This document shows positions 1-10,685 of a stretch of DNA of 33,766 nt, in pieces. Both the position numbers and the translations under genes were made by a program. The number at the start of each line of letters is the position of its first letter. Position 1 is the stretch's first letter. This DNA comes from Nemertoderma westbladi (Eukaryota > Xenacoelomorpha > Nemertodermatida > Nemertodermatidae), in assembly GCA_032718475.1 (NCBI GenBank), contig JAUCBJ010008185.1:1-33766 (forward strand), read 5' to 3'. The notes below the pieces were generated by a model. It did no database searches and was not told the origin of the DNA. It worked only from the letters and a program-made list of their open reading frames with translations.

Positions 1-2214
1 ATTCCAGCTGTCTCTGACTTTTGTTGTTCCTACATTCCATTGGATTGGGTTGGGATCGATGCTATTGCACTGCGTGCACTGGTTGCACACGTCTCGAATT
101 ATCTGGAGAGGTATTGGTCGACTGATCAAGCGGTCCTTTTCACACAATTCGGTTGTCCGCTCGATCCCTTGGTGCGCCATGCCATGGAGTTCCACTACAC
201 GATCCCGTTGGTTGCTCTCGCTCATCCCAATCGCAGCAATGTGTTCCTCATTATCGTCACTGCTACCCTTATTCACTGCCAGTTGCAACCAAGTTGGTGG
301 AACCCGGGTAAGAACATCTGCCACATTTTTTCCCGTGGACACTAGATGTGGCTTCACATTTAGTTTGTATTCTCTGATCGTCTCCGCCAATATATCGAGT
401 CTTCTGACCACTAATTTCCTCGATTGGCCTCTCGTTTTCACCCTGTGTGTGTCGTTAATAACCGCATGGATCCAGCTGTATGCAGTGGCCGAATCGACGA
501 ATAGGTCGAGGTTCGTTATTCCCCAGTCCAGAGCTAAGTTTACTCCCTCTATGGCCGCATCTAATTCTGCAACGTTAATATGGTTAGTGTCGCCCGCTTT
601 TCGCAGCCACGCTGCGTCTTCTACAACCGCACCATTAATTTTTAACACCACTCCTTTCGCCACCGAACTAGCGTCGGTCCACACTTCTCCACTGTCGGTC
701 ATGGATATCGCCCATTCCCCAGTTGCCGGATCATCTATTTGAATTCGCGTTAGTGTTTCTTGCAGTTTTTCTCGTATTTTGTTGCTAACTGGAGTGTCCC
801 AACCTATTTTCGAGCTGCATCTCTGTAACCACGCACAAGCTGGTCTGATCCAACCACCCACCGGATAGTGGCCTTTCAGCTGTCCACATATTGAATGCAG
901 TTGCCGCCTAGTTAGTCCCACTGGCACTTCTGTTGGAGTACCCGCTTCTCTAGTCCAGTGATGATTCATTCTATCCTTTTCTATTATTCGAACTCCCAAA
1001 ATACGGCTTCCCTCACGAACAGGTTCGGCCCTCTTTGTTACTAAGCCATATTGCAGCAAATGGTCTCTCACCGCGTCAGTTGTCGTTATATCGGTGTTCA
1101 CATAAATGTCGTCGCGAAAGTTGTCAGTGGATTCCTTTATGCCTTTATCTTGAGACAATGCTCGCTCGACAATGTTGTCCATTATTTTCGGGGCCACCCC
1201 AAGCCCAAATCCCATAGTTGTGACCACATATCTTTCACCTTGGTAAACTATCGTTTGGTATGGTAGTAAATCATCTCTTATCTTGACCTGCATGTATGCC
1301 CACTTGAGGTCGATGAGTGCAGTGTCCTTACCCATTTTTCGCCATTGTCGCATTTTCTCCCCGCACACCGCCGCATCCATTCCGGGGGAGTTTTCTATAT
1401 ATTCGTTCATCTCTCGATAGTCTAATATCGGTCGAACACGGTTCTTTTTGGGTTCGTACTTGGCCATCAAAGGGATGGTCCCCCGCACCTCTCCATGGCG
1501 TTGTTTGTTGTATGGTACTATCCACTCATTGTCTATCCATTCTTTCATGGCAGTCTCGAAGATTCCAACATGCTCCTTCCGTATTTTGTACTGGCTCACT
1601 TTATTGTTCAAAATTGGTGGTTTCCCGTTTTTCCACTTCCAATTTGCCACCCATTGCTTTCCGTTATACACCGCTTTAAAGTCTGTATCCTCAATGACAA
1701 TCAGGTCTTCCAGTTGTTTTCCGTCGCTAGCTATCTCATCCACTTGTCGCACCGTCTCATCGTTGTTATTCGCAGTGGACATTACACCGGCCATTCCGAA
1801 AACCGCACTAGAGAGAGTTTGAGATCCGACGTGTTTTATTAAGTCGTAGCCCATTATTAGGTCTTCCGAACCACCTAATAAATGCTCTAAGACTAAAAAA
1901 GACCATTCCATATCCTGTTTCCGTCCCGCTATTTCTACTATAGAGAGAGTAACAGTTCCAATAGCTTGACTTTGCGATGTCCCGTCCAGCATCAATATCT
2001 TTGGGTTCCATCTACTCGTCTTTATATCGATTTGGTTGATTCTACACCACTTCGCCGTAACCAAGCTGCAGCTACAGCCTGTATCTACAATTGCGTCCGA
2101 CTTTATTATTCCTCGCGGCCCGTTCACTCTAATCCCCACACTCGGTATGCCACAGTTTAATTTCTCGGGGAGGCGCCCGTGGGCCGCGACAACGTCTCCC
2201 CCAGTTCGTTTCCC
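1..2214 (-). CDS. pol: Pol polyprotein (protease, RT, RNase H, start of integrase), partial at the left edge
   Basis: An open frame of about 736 codons in -1 phase to gag, without stops, leaving the window at base 1. In order: a retropepsin-type protease with D-T-G (2077-2085) and the later hydrophobic I-M-G-Y-D-L motif; reverse transcriptase with R-P-I-L-D-Y-R, the motif A aspartate in L-I-D-L-K (1309-1311), G-F-G-L-G-V-A-P, and the catalytic pair F-R-D-D (1108-1119); RNase H with the four acidic residues at 673-675 (TDAS), 565-567 (AELDA), 493-495 (VDSAT) and 316-318 (VAD); then the HHCC zinc-binding start of integrase, H-x3-H (172-186) and C-x2-C-x2-C (67-87). Such polyproteins copy element RNA to DNA and insert it. 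The integrase catalytic core is outside the window. The Phe and the charged Arg in the RT box are unusual. The frame is also open upstream to about 2325, overlapping gag. Confidence 0.92.
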
Positions 2215-3071
2215 GCGTTCGCCCAACCGAGCGCACCATTCCCACCACTGCGGCACCCCCGCGCGATGTGCCCCACCTGGCCGCACCTAAAACAACCCTT
2301 CGGTTTGGCGTTTGTATTATCGGCCCTATTCATCGACCAGGCATTACCACCACCACCGCCACTGGTTTCCTGGCTGGTGCATTCGCGGGCGAAATGCCCT
2401 GCTTTTCTGCACCGATAGCACTCAACTGACTGCCTCATCCCACCCCACGATCCAATTTCCCGATCATGTCCACGATTACTTTGTTCTGAATGCCCTGACC
2501 CCCTGCGACTACTAAACCCAGCGGCACCCCAGACACTATCCATACCATTCCGCTCTGCCAGCATTCGTCTCGCCTGCTGCAACAACTCATCGATTCCCAC
2601 GTTTCCCGCCATCGCCTTCACCTCCATTCTCACACTGTTTGGAAGGCCATTAGCGAACTGAACAGCTAGGAGATCGGTCGCACATTGACTTCTAGTATCT
2701 TCCGTTATCAATGATAGAAGCCTTCTCAAATCAGCCAGAAATGAATCTGCCGTTTCGTCGCCGAGGACTCTCTGTTTGAACTTGTCGTACGCCGCGTATG
2801 GGGTGTCGGCGAACGCCTGGATTAGCATCTTCCTGATGATTGCGCAATCTTTTTTCTCGGCTTCTGACAGTTGGGATATTACATCGTGGGCCGCCCCCTT
2901 GAGCGACAACCTCAGATACGTAGCACGGCTTCCTTCGTCTAATTTAGCTTCTTCCCGTAATATCTCGAACGTGTCGTCGAATATGGTAAGCCAGGAACAC
3001 GGATCTCCCGTCCCGTCATATTTGGCCACATAGTCCGAGAGTTTCGGTGCCATTGTCTGATTGTGTCTCAT
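2157..3071 (-). CDS. gag: Gag-like capsid/nucleocapsid protein of the LTR retrotransposon
   Basis: A 304-residue protein. Residues about 10-175 form a helical Gag core beginning with a KYDGTGDP..WL segment typical of retrotransposon gag domains. Two zinc knuckles follow: C218-x2-C221-x4-H226-x4-C231 and C260-x2-C263-x4-H268-x4-C273, separated by a Gly/Asn-rich linker. Family knowledge says such proteins assemble the particle and package the element RNA through the knuckles. The first ATG (3069-3071) lies 30 bp downstream of the primer-binding-site candidate, and a second Met sits at residue 7. The frame ends 51 bases past the -1 slippery site, so translation without frameshifting yields Gag alone. 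Nothing looks broken. The function is certain at family level, the clade is not. Confidence 0.9.
   Translation of the reverse strand: MRHNQTMAPKLSDYVAKYDGTGDPCSWLTIFDDTFEILREEAKLDEGSRATYLRLSLKGAAHDVISQLSEAEKKDCAIIRKMLIQAFADTPYAAYDKFKQRVLGDETADSFLADLRRLLSLITEDTRSQCATDLLAVQFANGLPNSVRMEVKAMAGNVGIDELLQQARRMLAERNGMDSVWGAAGFSSRRGSGHSEQSNRGHDREIGSWGGMRQSVECYRCRKAGHFARECTSQETSGGGGGNAWSMNRADNTNAKPKGCFRCGQVGHIARGCRSGGNGALGWANAGNELGETLSRPTGASPRN
2167..2214 (-). promoter_or_regulatory. Programmed -1 ribosomal frameshift signal between gag and pol
   Basis: The heptamer G GGA AAC lies at 2208-2214 (minus strand), in gag phase exactly as the X XXY YYZ rule demands. A tandem -1 slip lands in the open pol frame. 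After a 6-nt spacer (2202-2207), GGGGAG (2196-2201) can pair with CTCCCC (2167-2172), extended past one mismatch by two more pairs, around a 23-nt loop. Spacing and stem match known retroviral and retrotransposon signals. Gag terminates at 2157-2159, inside the overlap. Seen in sequence; use in vivo is inferred. Confidence 0.8.
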
Positions 3072-3100
3072 ATAATAAAAAGTGAATAACAGGCCCGGTT

Positions 3101-3121
3101 AGCTTTTGGTGCCAATGTAAA
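3101..3121 (-). other. Primer-binding-site candidate and inner edge of the 5' LTR
   Basis: On the minus strand an LTR-like end ...TTACA (3116-3120) is followed at once by TTGGCACCAAAAGCT (3101-3115). An LTR ending in CA with an adjacent TGG is the usual arrangement, TGG pairing with the CCA tail of a primer tRNA. I cannot assign the tRNA. The outer LTR boundary (TG on the minus strand) lies somewhere above 3121 and cannot be set without the other LTR. Confidence 0.55.
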
Positions 3122-3531
3122 AACTATCAGACTATATCTGTATATGATAAATGCAATGTGAACTTATAATATCGCAACCGAACAGAATAATACCGGTAGG
3201 TAGTACACACAGTACCGGTACTGCAGTAACCAGTATATCCCCAACAGGCACTGCTATCCTTCCCTATATTGAGCTACTACTACAATGGGACAGTAGGCCT
3301 ATATCCCCGCTATAATAGAGATGCTACAAATCATATTTCATAAAATGTAAATTCAAAAAACGTCTCAAAAAAGGTGCTAAAAGTAGGGTTAAAAAATAGT
3401 GCTACTGTATATAACTCGAAAACTATTCAATATTTTTGAAAACCGTTCTCACTATTAGGAAGACAATATATTTTTAAGAAAAGTCATAAAAATTTAGATT
3501 CCCAACTGAGTTTGTTTCAGAGATATAACAA

Positions 3532-3557
3532 CCCCCCCCCCCCCCCCCCCCCCCCCC
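3532..3557. repeat. C homopolymer, 26 bases
   Basis: An uninterrupted run of 26 C followed by GGGG. The G-rich complement could form a quadruplex, and the exact length is prone to sequencing or assembly error. Confidence 0.95.
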
Positions 3558-3594
3558 GGGGTTAATAGGGTTAAACTATTAAATCAATGGGGAT

Positions 3595-3702
3595 TCAACT
3601 GAACAGAATATCCAACGATTTCGTTTTCCGGGTCAGCACTTACCGCGCTTTTGCAAGACTTCCAACTGAACAGAAGTTCCCATAGATTTAGCTTTCTGGG
3701 TC
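3595..3702. repeat. Imperfect direct repeat pair of about 40 bp
   Basis: CAACTGAACAGAA (3596-3608) recurs at 3663-3675. Each copy is followed by a related stretch with shared GATTT, TTTC and GGGTC blocks. The two copies start 67 bp apart. No function is apparent. Confidence 0.7.
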
Positions 3703-4194
3703 TTTAGCTCCTCCCACTCAGCCATCTTCTTTGTAAATTCACCCTTTACTCCTTTCTTAAGACTATCGCTCTCTGCAACCCCTTCTCTTTCACAACCTTT
3801 CTTTAACTTATATTTTCCCCTAAAAACATAAAGGGATAAAAGTGCAAATATAACTAATTTACATCAAGTTTGTAATTTTAGCACTTGATAAAATTACAAT
3901 CCTCGCACTGTAATCTTATCAATTGAACGACTTGGATTACATGATGTTCATTTACAATTGAAGTATTTAAAGATACTACGACTTCCTTTCGCTAGACATT
4001 GAACTAAGGAGCTATAAATATCTTCCATAGAAAACTATGCACCCGCCGTCACAAATACGAAACAATATAGAATATTAATTTTAATAGCATCCTTATTCGT
4101 GGCCACACCTGAGAACACTTAACTTAACTGGAAGACGTAGTTACCAAAAAATGTGCCGATTTCATAGTTTGCCTTTCCGTCTTTTAGATGCATA

Positions 4195-4568
4195 CGTAGA
4201 CAACGAGATACTGTACATACAGAGAAACATAAGAGACATACAGAGACACTGATAAACATACATAGACGCAGAGAGGTATAAATAGACAGAGGTAGACATA
4301 CAGAGATACAGGATGGACATAGAGAAACATATAGAGATGGATATAGAGAAACATATAGGCATACAGAGACGCAGAGAGTCATACAGGGACACAGAGAGTC
4401 ATACAGGGACGCAGAGAGACATACAGACACAGTGATAAAGATACAGAGACGTAGAGAAGCATAAATAGACAGAGGTAGACATACAGAGATACAGGATGGA
4501 CATAGAGAAACATATAGAGATGGATATAGAGAAACATATAGGCATACAGAGACGCAGAGAGTCATACA
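4195..4568. repeat. Left remnant of the CAGAGAGACATA-type minisatellite
   Basis: Irregular units rich in CATACAGAGA and CAGAGACG, arranged as about two copies of a 180-bp higher-order unit (4281-4387 recurs at 4461-4568). The sequence from 4388 to about 4517 is nearly identical to 12406-12537, the first bases right of the 1.5-kb element block, with one clear difference in about 130 bases. The two sides were therefore one continuous array before the block arrived. Confidence 0.95.
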
Positions 4569-6083
4569 CGTTCGTGGGGCCTTCGCGCAGCACGAGGTCC
4601 AGTTATTGGATACAAATCAAAATTGAGCGACTGTATCACAAAATCAGGTTTTGAGAAATTTACCCACACCACCAATCAATCAAAGAAAGGGGGACAGTAC
4701 GTGTTCACCCCTTTTAATCCCCCCCCCCCCCCCACCCTTCCCAACCACCAATACATAACCGCGACATCTACCACCCACGGAAGGGTAGCACGAACTTATT
4801 TCCAATCGCACTTTAAATATGCAAAGCCAGGTGGTTTATAGGAATATAATAAACGCAGTACTCGTATTCATTATAAGCCTCGTTGCGTTCGTCCTGTTTT
4901 GTATTTAAATATATTTCTTAAACGCAGGCTAGGACGTTCTTTATAATAATAATAACTAGGGATGCGATCAATATGTGAAGCCAGGTGGTTTATATAATAA
5001 TTTAGTCAACGCAGTACTCGTCTTCATTATATGCCTCGTTGCGCTCGTCGCTTGTCCTGTTTTGTTATAAAATATTTTTCCTAAACGCAGACTGACGATC
5101 TTTATACAGTTATAACTATGCGAAGTTTCGAAACTGTGCGAGTAACTGTTGATACATCTATGTGGATATGTGTGATATGTGGAGATGTGTGATACAACGC
5201 CAACGCATCTTATGCCGATGTAGTAATATGGGTATTGAAATAATATTAAATCAAAGTACACTCTTAAAGCTGCAGCGAAAAAATGTAGCTAATTTCCTAG
5301 GTTACATATAAAATAATAATATTATTTTTAAGAACATTAATTTTACTACTTTGCAAAAATTCAATTAAAAAATAACCAGACATACATTGTGGAATAAACT
5401 ATTTCAGAAGCCTACACAACAGCCATGCCATGGATAGTATTTATGTTATGATATCTGTCATTCACCTGAGATAGCAATACAACATTTATAGTGAATTTAA
5501 AGAATGCTGTCTGGGCTGGAATAGCAATACTGGTTGTCTATTACTATTCCTCTCTGGTTAGTCTTAGCAACAACTCCCAGCCAGCAGCAGAGACTTGACC
5601 AATAATCATTCCCAGCAACTGGGAATGACACACACATCCCATCTATGTACCAGCATGTTGGCCAATAAATGAGCAGTATTTAATGAGAATAATTTTTTTT
5701 TGCCGTTTTAATTACTTTAGATCAATTAAAGACACAATTATTAAAGCAAATCACTTGAACTAATTAAAAACTATAATAGAATGGCGTATGGGGATTACAT
5801 CTGTATAATTTTTAATTATAATTATTTAAATCTTATACTGTAAAACAATTAATTTCCTTTAAAAGGCAGGTTGAAAATGGTGTTTTTACCGTAATAACTT
5901 AATTAACTAATTAACTGCTATTATCTTAGCTTCTCGAAGGCCACACTGAAATTCTACTTGGAAAATTTCTAAACTTTTGCCAAACAACATGTGTACCAAG
6001 TTTGGATAGATTTCATCAAAGATTGGCCGAGTTATTAACGTTTAAAATTGAACGCGACAGAACGACAGAACGACAGAGCGACA
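4569..6083. repeat. 1.5-kb element copy 1, type A
   Basis: A 1515-bp copy. C run of 15 (4719-4733). Type A is defined by the stretch reading GCCTACACAACAGCC and by the extra segment containing TGTCTGGGCTGG near 5510. It differs from the other copies by GAGGTCC and TTATTGG near its start. It ends in a short (CAGAACGA)n tail. Confidence 0.9.
4817..5118. repeat. Internal 150-bp direct repeat pair of the element (copy 1 shown)
   Basis: AAGCCAGGTGGTTTATA, ACGCAGTACTCGT, GCCTCGTTGCG, TCCTGTTTTGT and AAACGCAG appear in the same order in 4817-4963 and again in 4971-5118. The two halves are clearly homologous but diverged. The arrangement is conserved in all five copies and so is older than their amplification. 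Confidence 0.85.
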
Positions 6084-7575
6084 CGTTCGTGGGGCCTTCG
6101 CGCAGCACGAGGCCCAGTTATGAGATACAAATTAAAATTGAGCGACTGTATCACAAAATCAGGTTTTGAGAAATTTACCCACACCACCAATCAATCAAAG
6201 AAAGGGGGACAGTACGTGTTCACCCCTTTTAATCCCCCCCCCCCCCCCCACCCTTCCCAACCACCAATACATAACCGCGACATCTACCACCCACGGAAGG
6301 GTAGCACGAACTTATTTCCAATCGCACGTTCAATATGCAAAGCCAGGTGGTTTATAGGAATATAATAAACGCAGTACTCGTATTCATTATAAGCCTCGTT
6401 GCGTTCGTCCTGTTTTGTATTTAAATATATTTCTTAAACGCAGGCTAGGACGTTCTTTATAATAATAATAACTAGGGATGCGATCAATATGTGAAGCCAG
6501 GTGGTTTATATAATAATTTAGTCAACGCAGTTCTCGTCTTCTTTATATGCCTCGTTGCGCTCGTCGCTTGTCCTGTTTTGTCATAAAATATTTTTCCTAA
6601 ACGCAGACTGACGATCTTTATACAGTTATAACTATGCGAAGTTTCGAAACTGTGCGAGTAACTGTTGATACATCTATGTGGAGATGTGTGATATGTGGAG
6701 ATGTGTGATACAACGCCAACGCATCTTATGCCGATGTAGTAATATGGGCATCGAAATAATATTAAATTAATGTACACTCTTAAAGCTGCAGCGAAAAAAT
6801 GTAGCTAATTTCCTAGGTTACATATAAAATAATAATATTATTTTTAAGAACATTAATTTTACTACTTTGCAAAAATTCAATTAAAAAATAACCAGACATA
6901 TACATTGTGGAATAAACTATTTCAGAAGAACTATTTCAGCCATGCCATGGATTGTATTTATGTTATTATATCTGTCATTTACCTGAGATAGCAATACAAC
7001 ACTTATAGTAGAGTCAATAGTCAATTCCTCTCTGGTTAGTCTACAGCCACAACTCCCAGCTAGCTCCACACCAGCAGAGACTTGACCAATAATCATTCCC
7101 AGCACCTGGCTGCCTTAACACACATCCTTCCATCTATGTACCAGCATGTTGGCCAATAAATGAGCAGTATTTAATGAGAATCAATTTTTTACGCCGTTTT
7201 AATTACTTTAGATCAATTAAAGACACAATTATTAAAGCAAATCACTTGAACTAATTAAAAACTATAATAGAATGGCGTATGTGGATTACATCTGTATAAT
7301 TTTTAAGTATAATTATTTAAATCTTATACTGTAAAACAATTAATTTCCTTTAAAAGGCAGGTTGAAAATGGTGTTTTTACCGTAATCAACTTAATTAACT
7401 AATTAACTGCTATTATCTTAGCTTCTCGAAGGCCACACGGAAATTCTACTTGGAAAATTTCTAAACTTTTGCCAAACAACATGTGTACCAAGTTTGGATA
7501 GATTTCATCAAAGATTGGCCGAGTTATTAACGTTTAAAATTGAACGCGACAGAACGACAGAACGACAGAGCGACA
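6084..7575. repeat. 1.5-kb element copy 2, type B
   Basis: A 1492-bp copy. C run of 16 (6234-6249). Type B lacks the TGTCTGGGCTGG segment and instead carries the CTAGCTCCACACCAGCAG stretch near 7060. It is almost identical to copy 3 over its whole length. Confidence 0.9.
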
Positions 7576-9079
7576 CGTTCGTGGGGCCTTCGCGCAGCAC
7601 GAGGCCCAGTTATGAGATACAAATTAAAATTGAGCGACTGTATCACAAAATCAGGTTTTGAGAAATTTACCCACACCACCAATCAATCAAAGAAAGGGGG
7701 ACAGTACGTGTTCACCCCTTTTAATCCCCCCCCCCCCCCCCCCCCACCCTTCCCAACCACCAATACATAACCGCGACATCTACCACCCACGGAAGGGTAG
7801 CACGAACTTATTTCCAATCGCACGTTCAATATGCAAAGCCAGGTGGTTTATAGGAATATAATAAACGCAGTACTCGTATTCATTATAAGCCTCGTTGCGT
7901 TCGTCCTGTTTTGTATTTAAATATATTTCTTAAACGCAGGCTAGGACGTTCTTTATAATAATAATAACTAGGGATGCGATCAATATGTGAAGCCAGGTGG
8001 TTTATATAATAATTTAGTCAACGCAGTTCTCGTCTTCTTTATATGCCTCGTTGCGCTCGTCGCTTGTCCTGTTTTGTCATAAAATATTTTTCCTAAACGC
8101 AGACTGACGATCTTTATACAGTTATAACTATGCGAAGTTTCGAAACTGTGCGAGTAACTGTTGATACATCTATGTGGAGATGTGTGATATGTGGAGATGT
8201 GTGATACAACGCCAACGCATCTTATGCCGATGTAGTAATATGGGCATCGAAATAATATTAAATTAATGTACACTCTTAAAGCTGCAGCGAAAAAATGTAG
8301 CTAATTTCCTAGGTTACATATAAAATAATAATATTATTTTTAAGAACATTAATTTTACTACTTTGCAAAAATTCAATTAAAAAATAACCAGACATATACA
8401 TTGTGGAATAAACTATTTCAGAAGAACTATTTCAGCCATGCCATGGATTGTATTTATGTTATTATATCTGTCATTTACCTGAGATAGCAATACAACACTT
8501 ATAGTAGAGTCAATAGTCAATTCCTCTCTGGTTAGTCTACAGCCACAACTCCCAGCTAGCTCCACACCAGCAGAGACTTGACCAATAATCATTCCCAGCA
8601 CCTGGCTGCCTTAACACACATCCTTCCATCTATGTACCAGCATGTTGGCCAATAAATGAGCAGTATTTAATGAGAATCAATTTTTTACGCCGTTTTAATT
8701 ACTTTAGATCAATTAAAGACACAATTATTAAAGCAAATCACTTGAACTAATTAAAAACTATAATAGAATGGCGTATGTGGATTACATCTGTATAATTTTT
8801 AAGTATAATTATTTAAATCTTATACTGTAAAACAATTAATTTCCTTTAAAAGGCAGGTTGAAAATGGTGTTTTTACCGTAATCAACTTAATTAACTAATT
8901 AACTGCTATTATCTTAGCTTCTCGAAGGCCACACGGAAATTCTACTTGGAAAATTTCTAAACTTTTGCCAAACAACATGTGTACCAAGTTTGGATAGATT
9001 TCATCAAAGATTGGCCGAGTTATTAACGTTTAAAATTGAACGCGACAGAACGACAGAACGACAGAACGACAGAACGACA
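7576..9079. repeat. 1.5-kb element copy 3, type B
   Basis: A 1504-bp copy. C run of 20 (7726-7745). By eye it matches copy 2 nearly base for base outside the C run and the (CAGAACGA)n tail, so the pair is the most recent duplication in the block. Confidence 0.9.
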
Positions 9080-10564
9080 CGTTCGTGGGGCCTTCGCGCA
9101 GCACGAGGCCCAGTTATGAGATACAAATTAAAATTGAGCGACTGTATCACAAAATCAGGTTTTGAGAAATTTACCCACACCACCAATCAATCAAAGAAAG
9201 GGGGACAGTACGTGTTCACCCCTTTTAATCCCCCCCCCCCCCCCCACCCTTCCCAACCACCAATACATAACCGCGACATCTACCACCCACGGAAGGGTAG
9301 CACGAACTTATTTCCAATCGCACGTTCAATATGCAAAGCCAGGTGGTTTATAGGAATATAATAAACGCAGTACTCGTATTCATTATAAGCCTCGTTGCGT
9401 TCGTCCTGTTTTGTATTTAAATATATTTCTTAAACGCAGGCTAGGACGTTCTTTATAATAATAATAACTAGGGATGCGATCAAAATGTGAAGCCAGGTGG
9501 TTTATATAATAATTTAGTCAACGCAGTACTCGTCTTCATTATATGCCTCGTTGCGCTCGTCGCTTGTCCTGTTTTGTTATAAAATATTTTTCCCAAACGC
9601 AGACTGACGATCTTTATACAGTTATAACTATGCGAAGTTTCGAAACTGTGCGAGTAACTGTTGATACATCTATGTGGATATGTGTGATATGTGGAGATGT
9701 GTGATACAACGCCAACGCATCTTATGCCGATGTAGTAATATGGGTATTGAAATAATATTAAATTAATGTACACTCTTAAAGCTGCAGCGAAAAAATGTAG
9801 CTAATTTCCTAGGTTACATATAAAATAATAATATTATTTTTAAGAACATTAATTTTACTACTTTGCAAAAATTCAATTAAAAAATAACCAGACATATACA
9901 TTGTGGAATAAACTATTTCAGAAGCCTACACAACAGCCATGCCATGGATAGTATTTATGTTATGATATCTGTCATTCACCTGAGATAGCAATACAACATT
10001 TATAGTAAATTTAAAGAATGCTGTCTGGGCTGGAATAGCAATACTGGTTGTCTATTACTATTCCTCTCTGGTTAGTCTTAGCAACAACTCCCAGCCAGCA
10101 GCAGAGACTTGACCAATAATCATTCCCAGCAACTGGGAATGACACACACATCCCATCTATGTACCAGCATGTTGGCCAATAAATGAGCAGTATTTAATGA
10201 GAATAAATTTTTTTTGCCGTTTTAATTACTTTAGATCAATTAAAGACACAATTATTAAAGCAAATCACTTGAACTAATTAAAAACTATAATAGAATGGCG
10301 TATGGGGATTACATCTGTATAATTTTTAATTATAATTATTTAAATCTTATACTGTAAAACAATTAATTTCCTTTAAAAGGCAGGTTGAAAATGGTGTTTT
10401 TACCGTAATAACTTAATTAACTAATTAACTGCTATTATCTTAGCTTCTCGAAGGCCACACTGAAATTCTACTTGGAAAATTTCTAAACTTTTGCCAAACA
10501 ACATGTGTACCAAGTTTGGATAGATTTCATCAAAGATTGGCCGAGTTATTAACGTTTAAAATTG

Positions 10565-10629
10565 AACACGACAGAACGACAGAACGACAGAACGACAGAA
10601 CGACAGAACGACAGAACGACAGAACGACA
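10565..10629. repeat. (CAGAACGA)n microsatellite
   Basis: Octamer tandem repeat at the end of element 4. Shorter versions end elements 1-3 (about 6054-6081, 7546-7573, 9045-9077), and longer ones lie at 12155-12206 and 12318-12350. Copy number varies between element copies. Confidence 0.93.
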
Positions 10630-10684
10630 GGTTGATTAATGGTACCACTACGCTAAGGCTCACTCACTTCGTGGCTCGCCCCAC
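10630..10684. repeat. 55-bp terminal module, copy between elements 4 and 5
   Basis: Begins GGTTGATTAATGGTACCACT and ends GGCTCGCCCCAC. It joins directly to the next element start, so the junction GCCCCACACGTTCGTGGGGC (10678-10697) has a 7-bp inverted repeat around 6 nt. Confidence 0.9.
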
Positions 10685-10685
10685 A

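Larger units (their letters stand above)
1..3121 (-). mobile_element. LTR retrotransposon, 5' part, coding region apparently intact
   Basis: On the minus strand a leader with a primer-binding-site candidate is followed by gag, a -1 frameshift signal and a long pol frame in the order protease, reverse transcriptase, RNase H, integrase, cut by the left window edge. That order fits Ty3/gypsy and BEL-type elements and excludes Ty1/copia. The RT to RNase H connection has features reminiscent of both groups, so I leave the superfamily open. No stop codon or indel interrupts the roughly 3 kb of coding sequence, which suggests a young copy. The outer end of the 5' LTR is not located, because the matching 3' LTR lies outside the window. 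Confidence 0.9.
3122..4194. other. Non-coding stretch, includes 5' LTR sequence of unknown extent
   Basis: No credible reading frame. The first few hundred bases probably belong to the 5' LTR of the adjacent retrotransposon. The remainder is AT-rich with a long C run and a pair of short direct repeats (listed separately). No RNA gene was recognised. Confidence 0.6.
9080..10685. repeat. 1.5-kb element copy 4, type A with terminal module
   Basis: A 1606-bp copy with a C run of 16. Its octamer tail is long, about seven CAGAACGA units from 10570. The tail is followed by the 55-bp GGTTGATTAATGG module that also closes the block at 12405. Confidence 0.9.

Noticed and set aside
50-742. A 230-codon plus-strand frame
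   Set aside because: It is the antisense shadow of the pol frame (RNase H and integrase), which carries recognisable motifs over the same bases.
4968-9773. A 97-codon minus-strand frame repeated in four of the five 1.5-kb elements
   Set aside because: The frame is shortened in copy 5, shows amino-acid changes between copies as freely as silent ones, lies across the internal direct repeat, and resembles no protein. Its repetition follows from the satellite itself.
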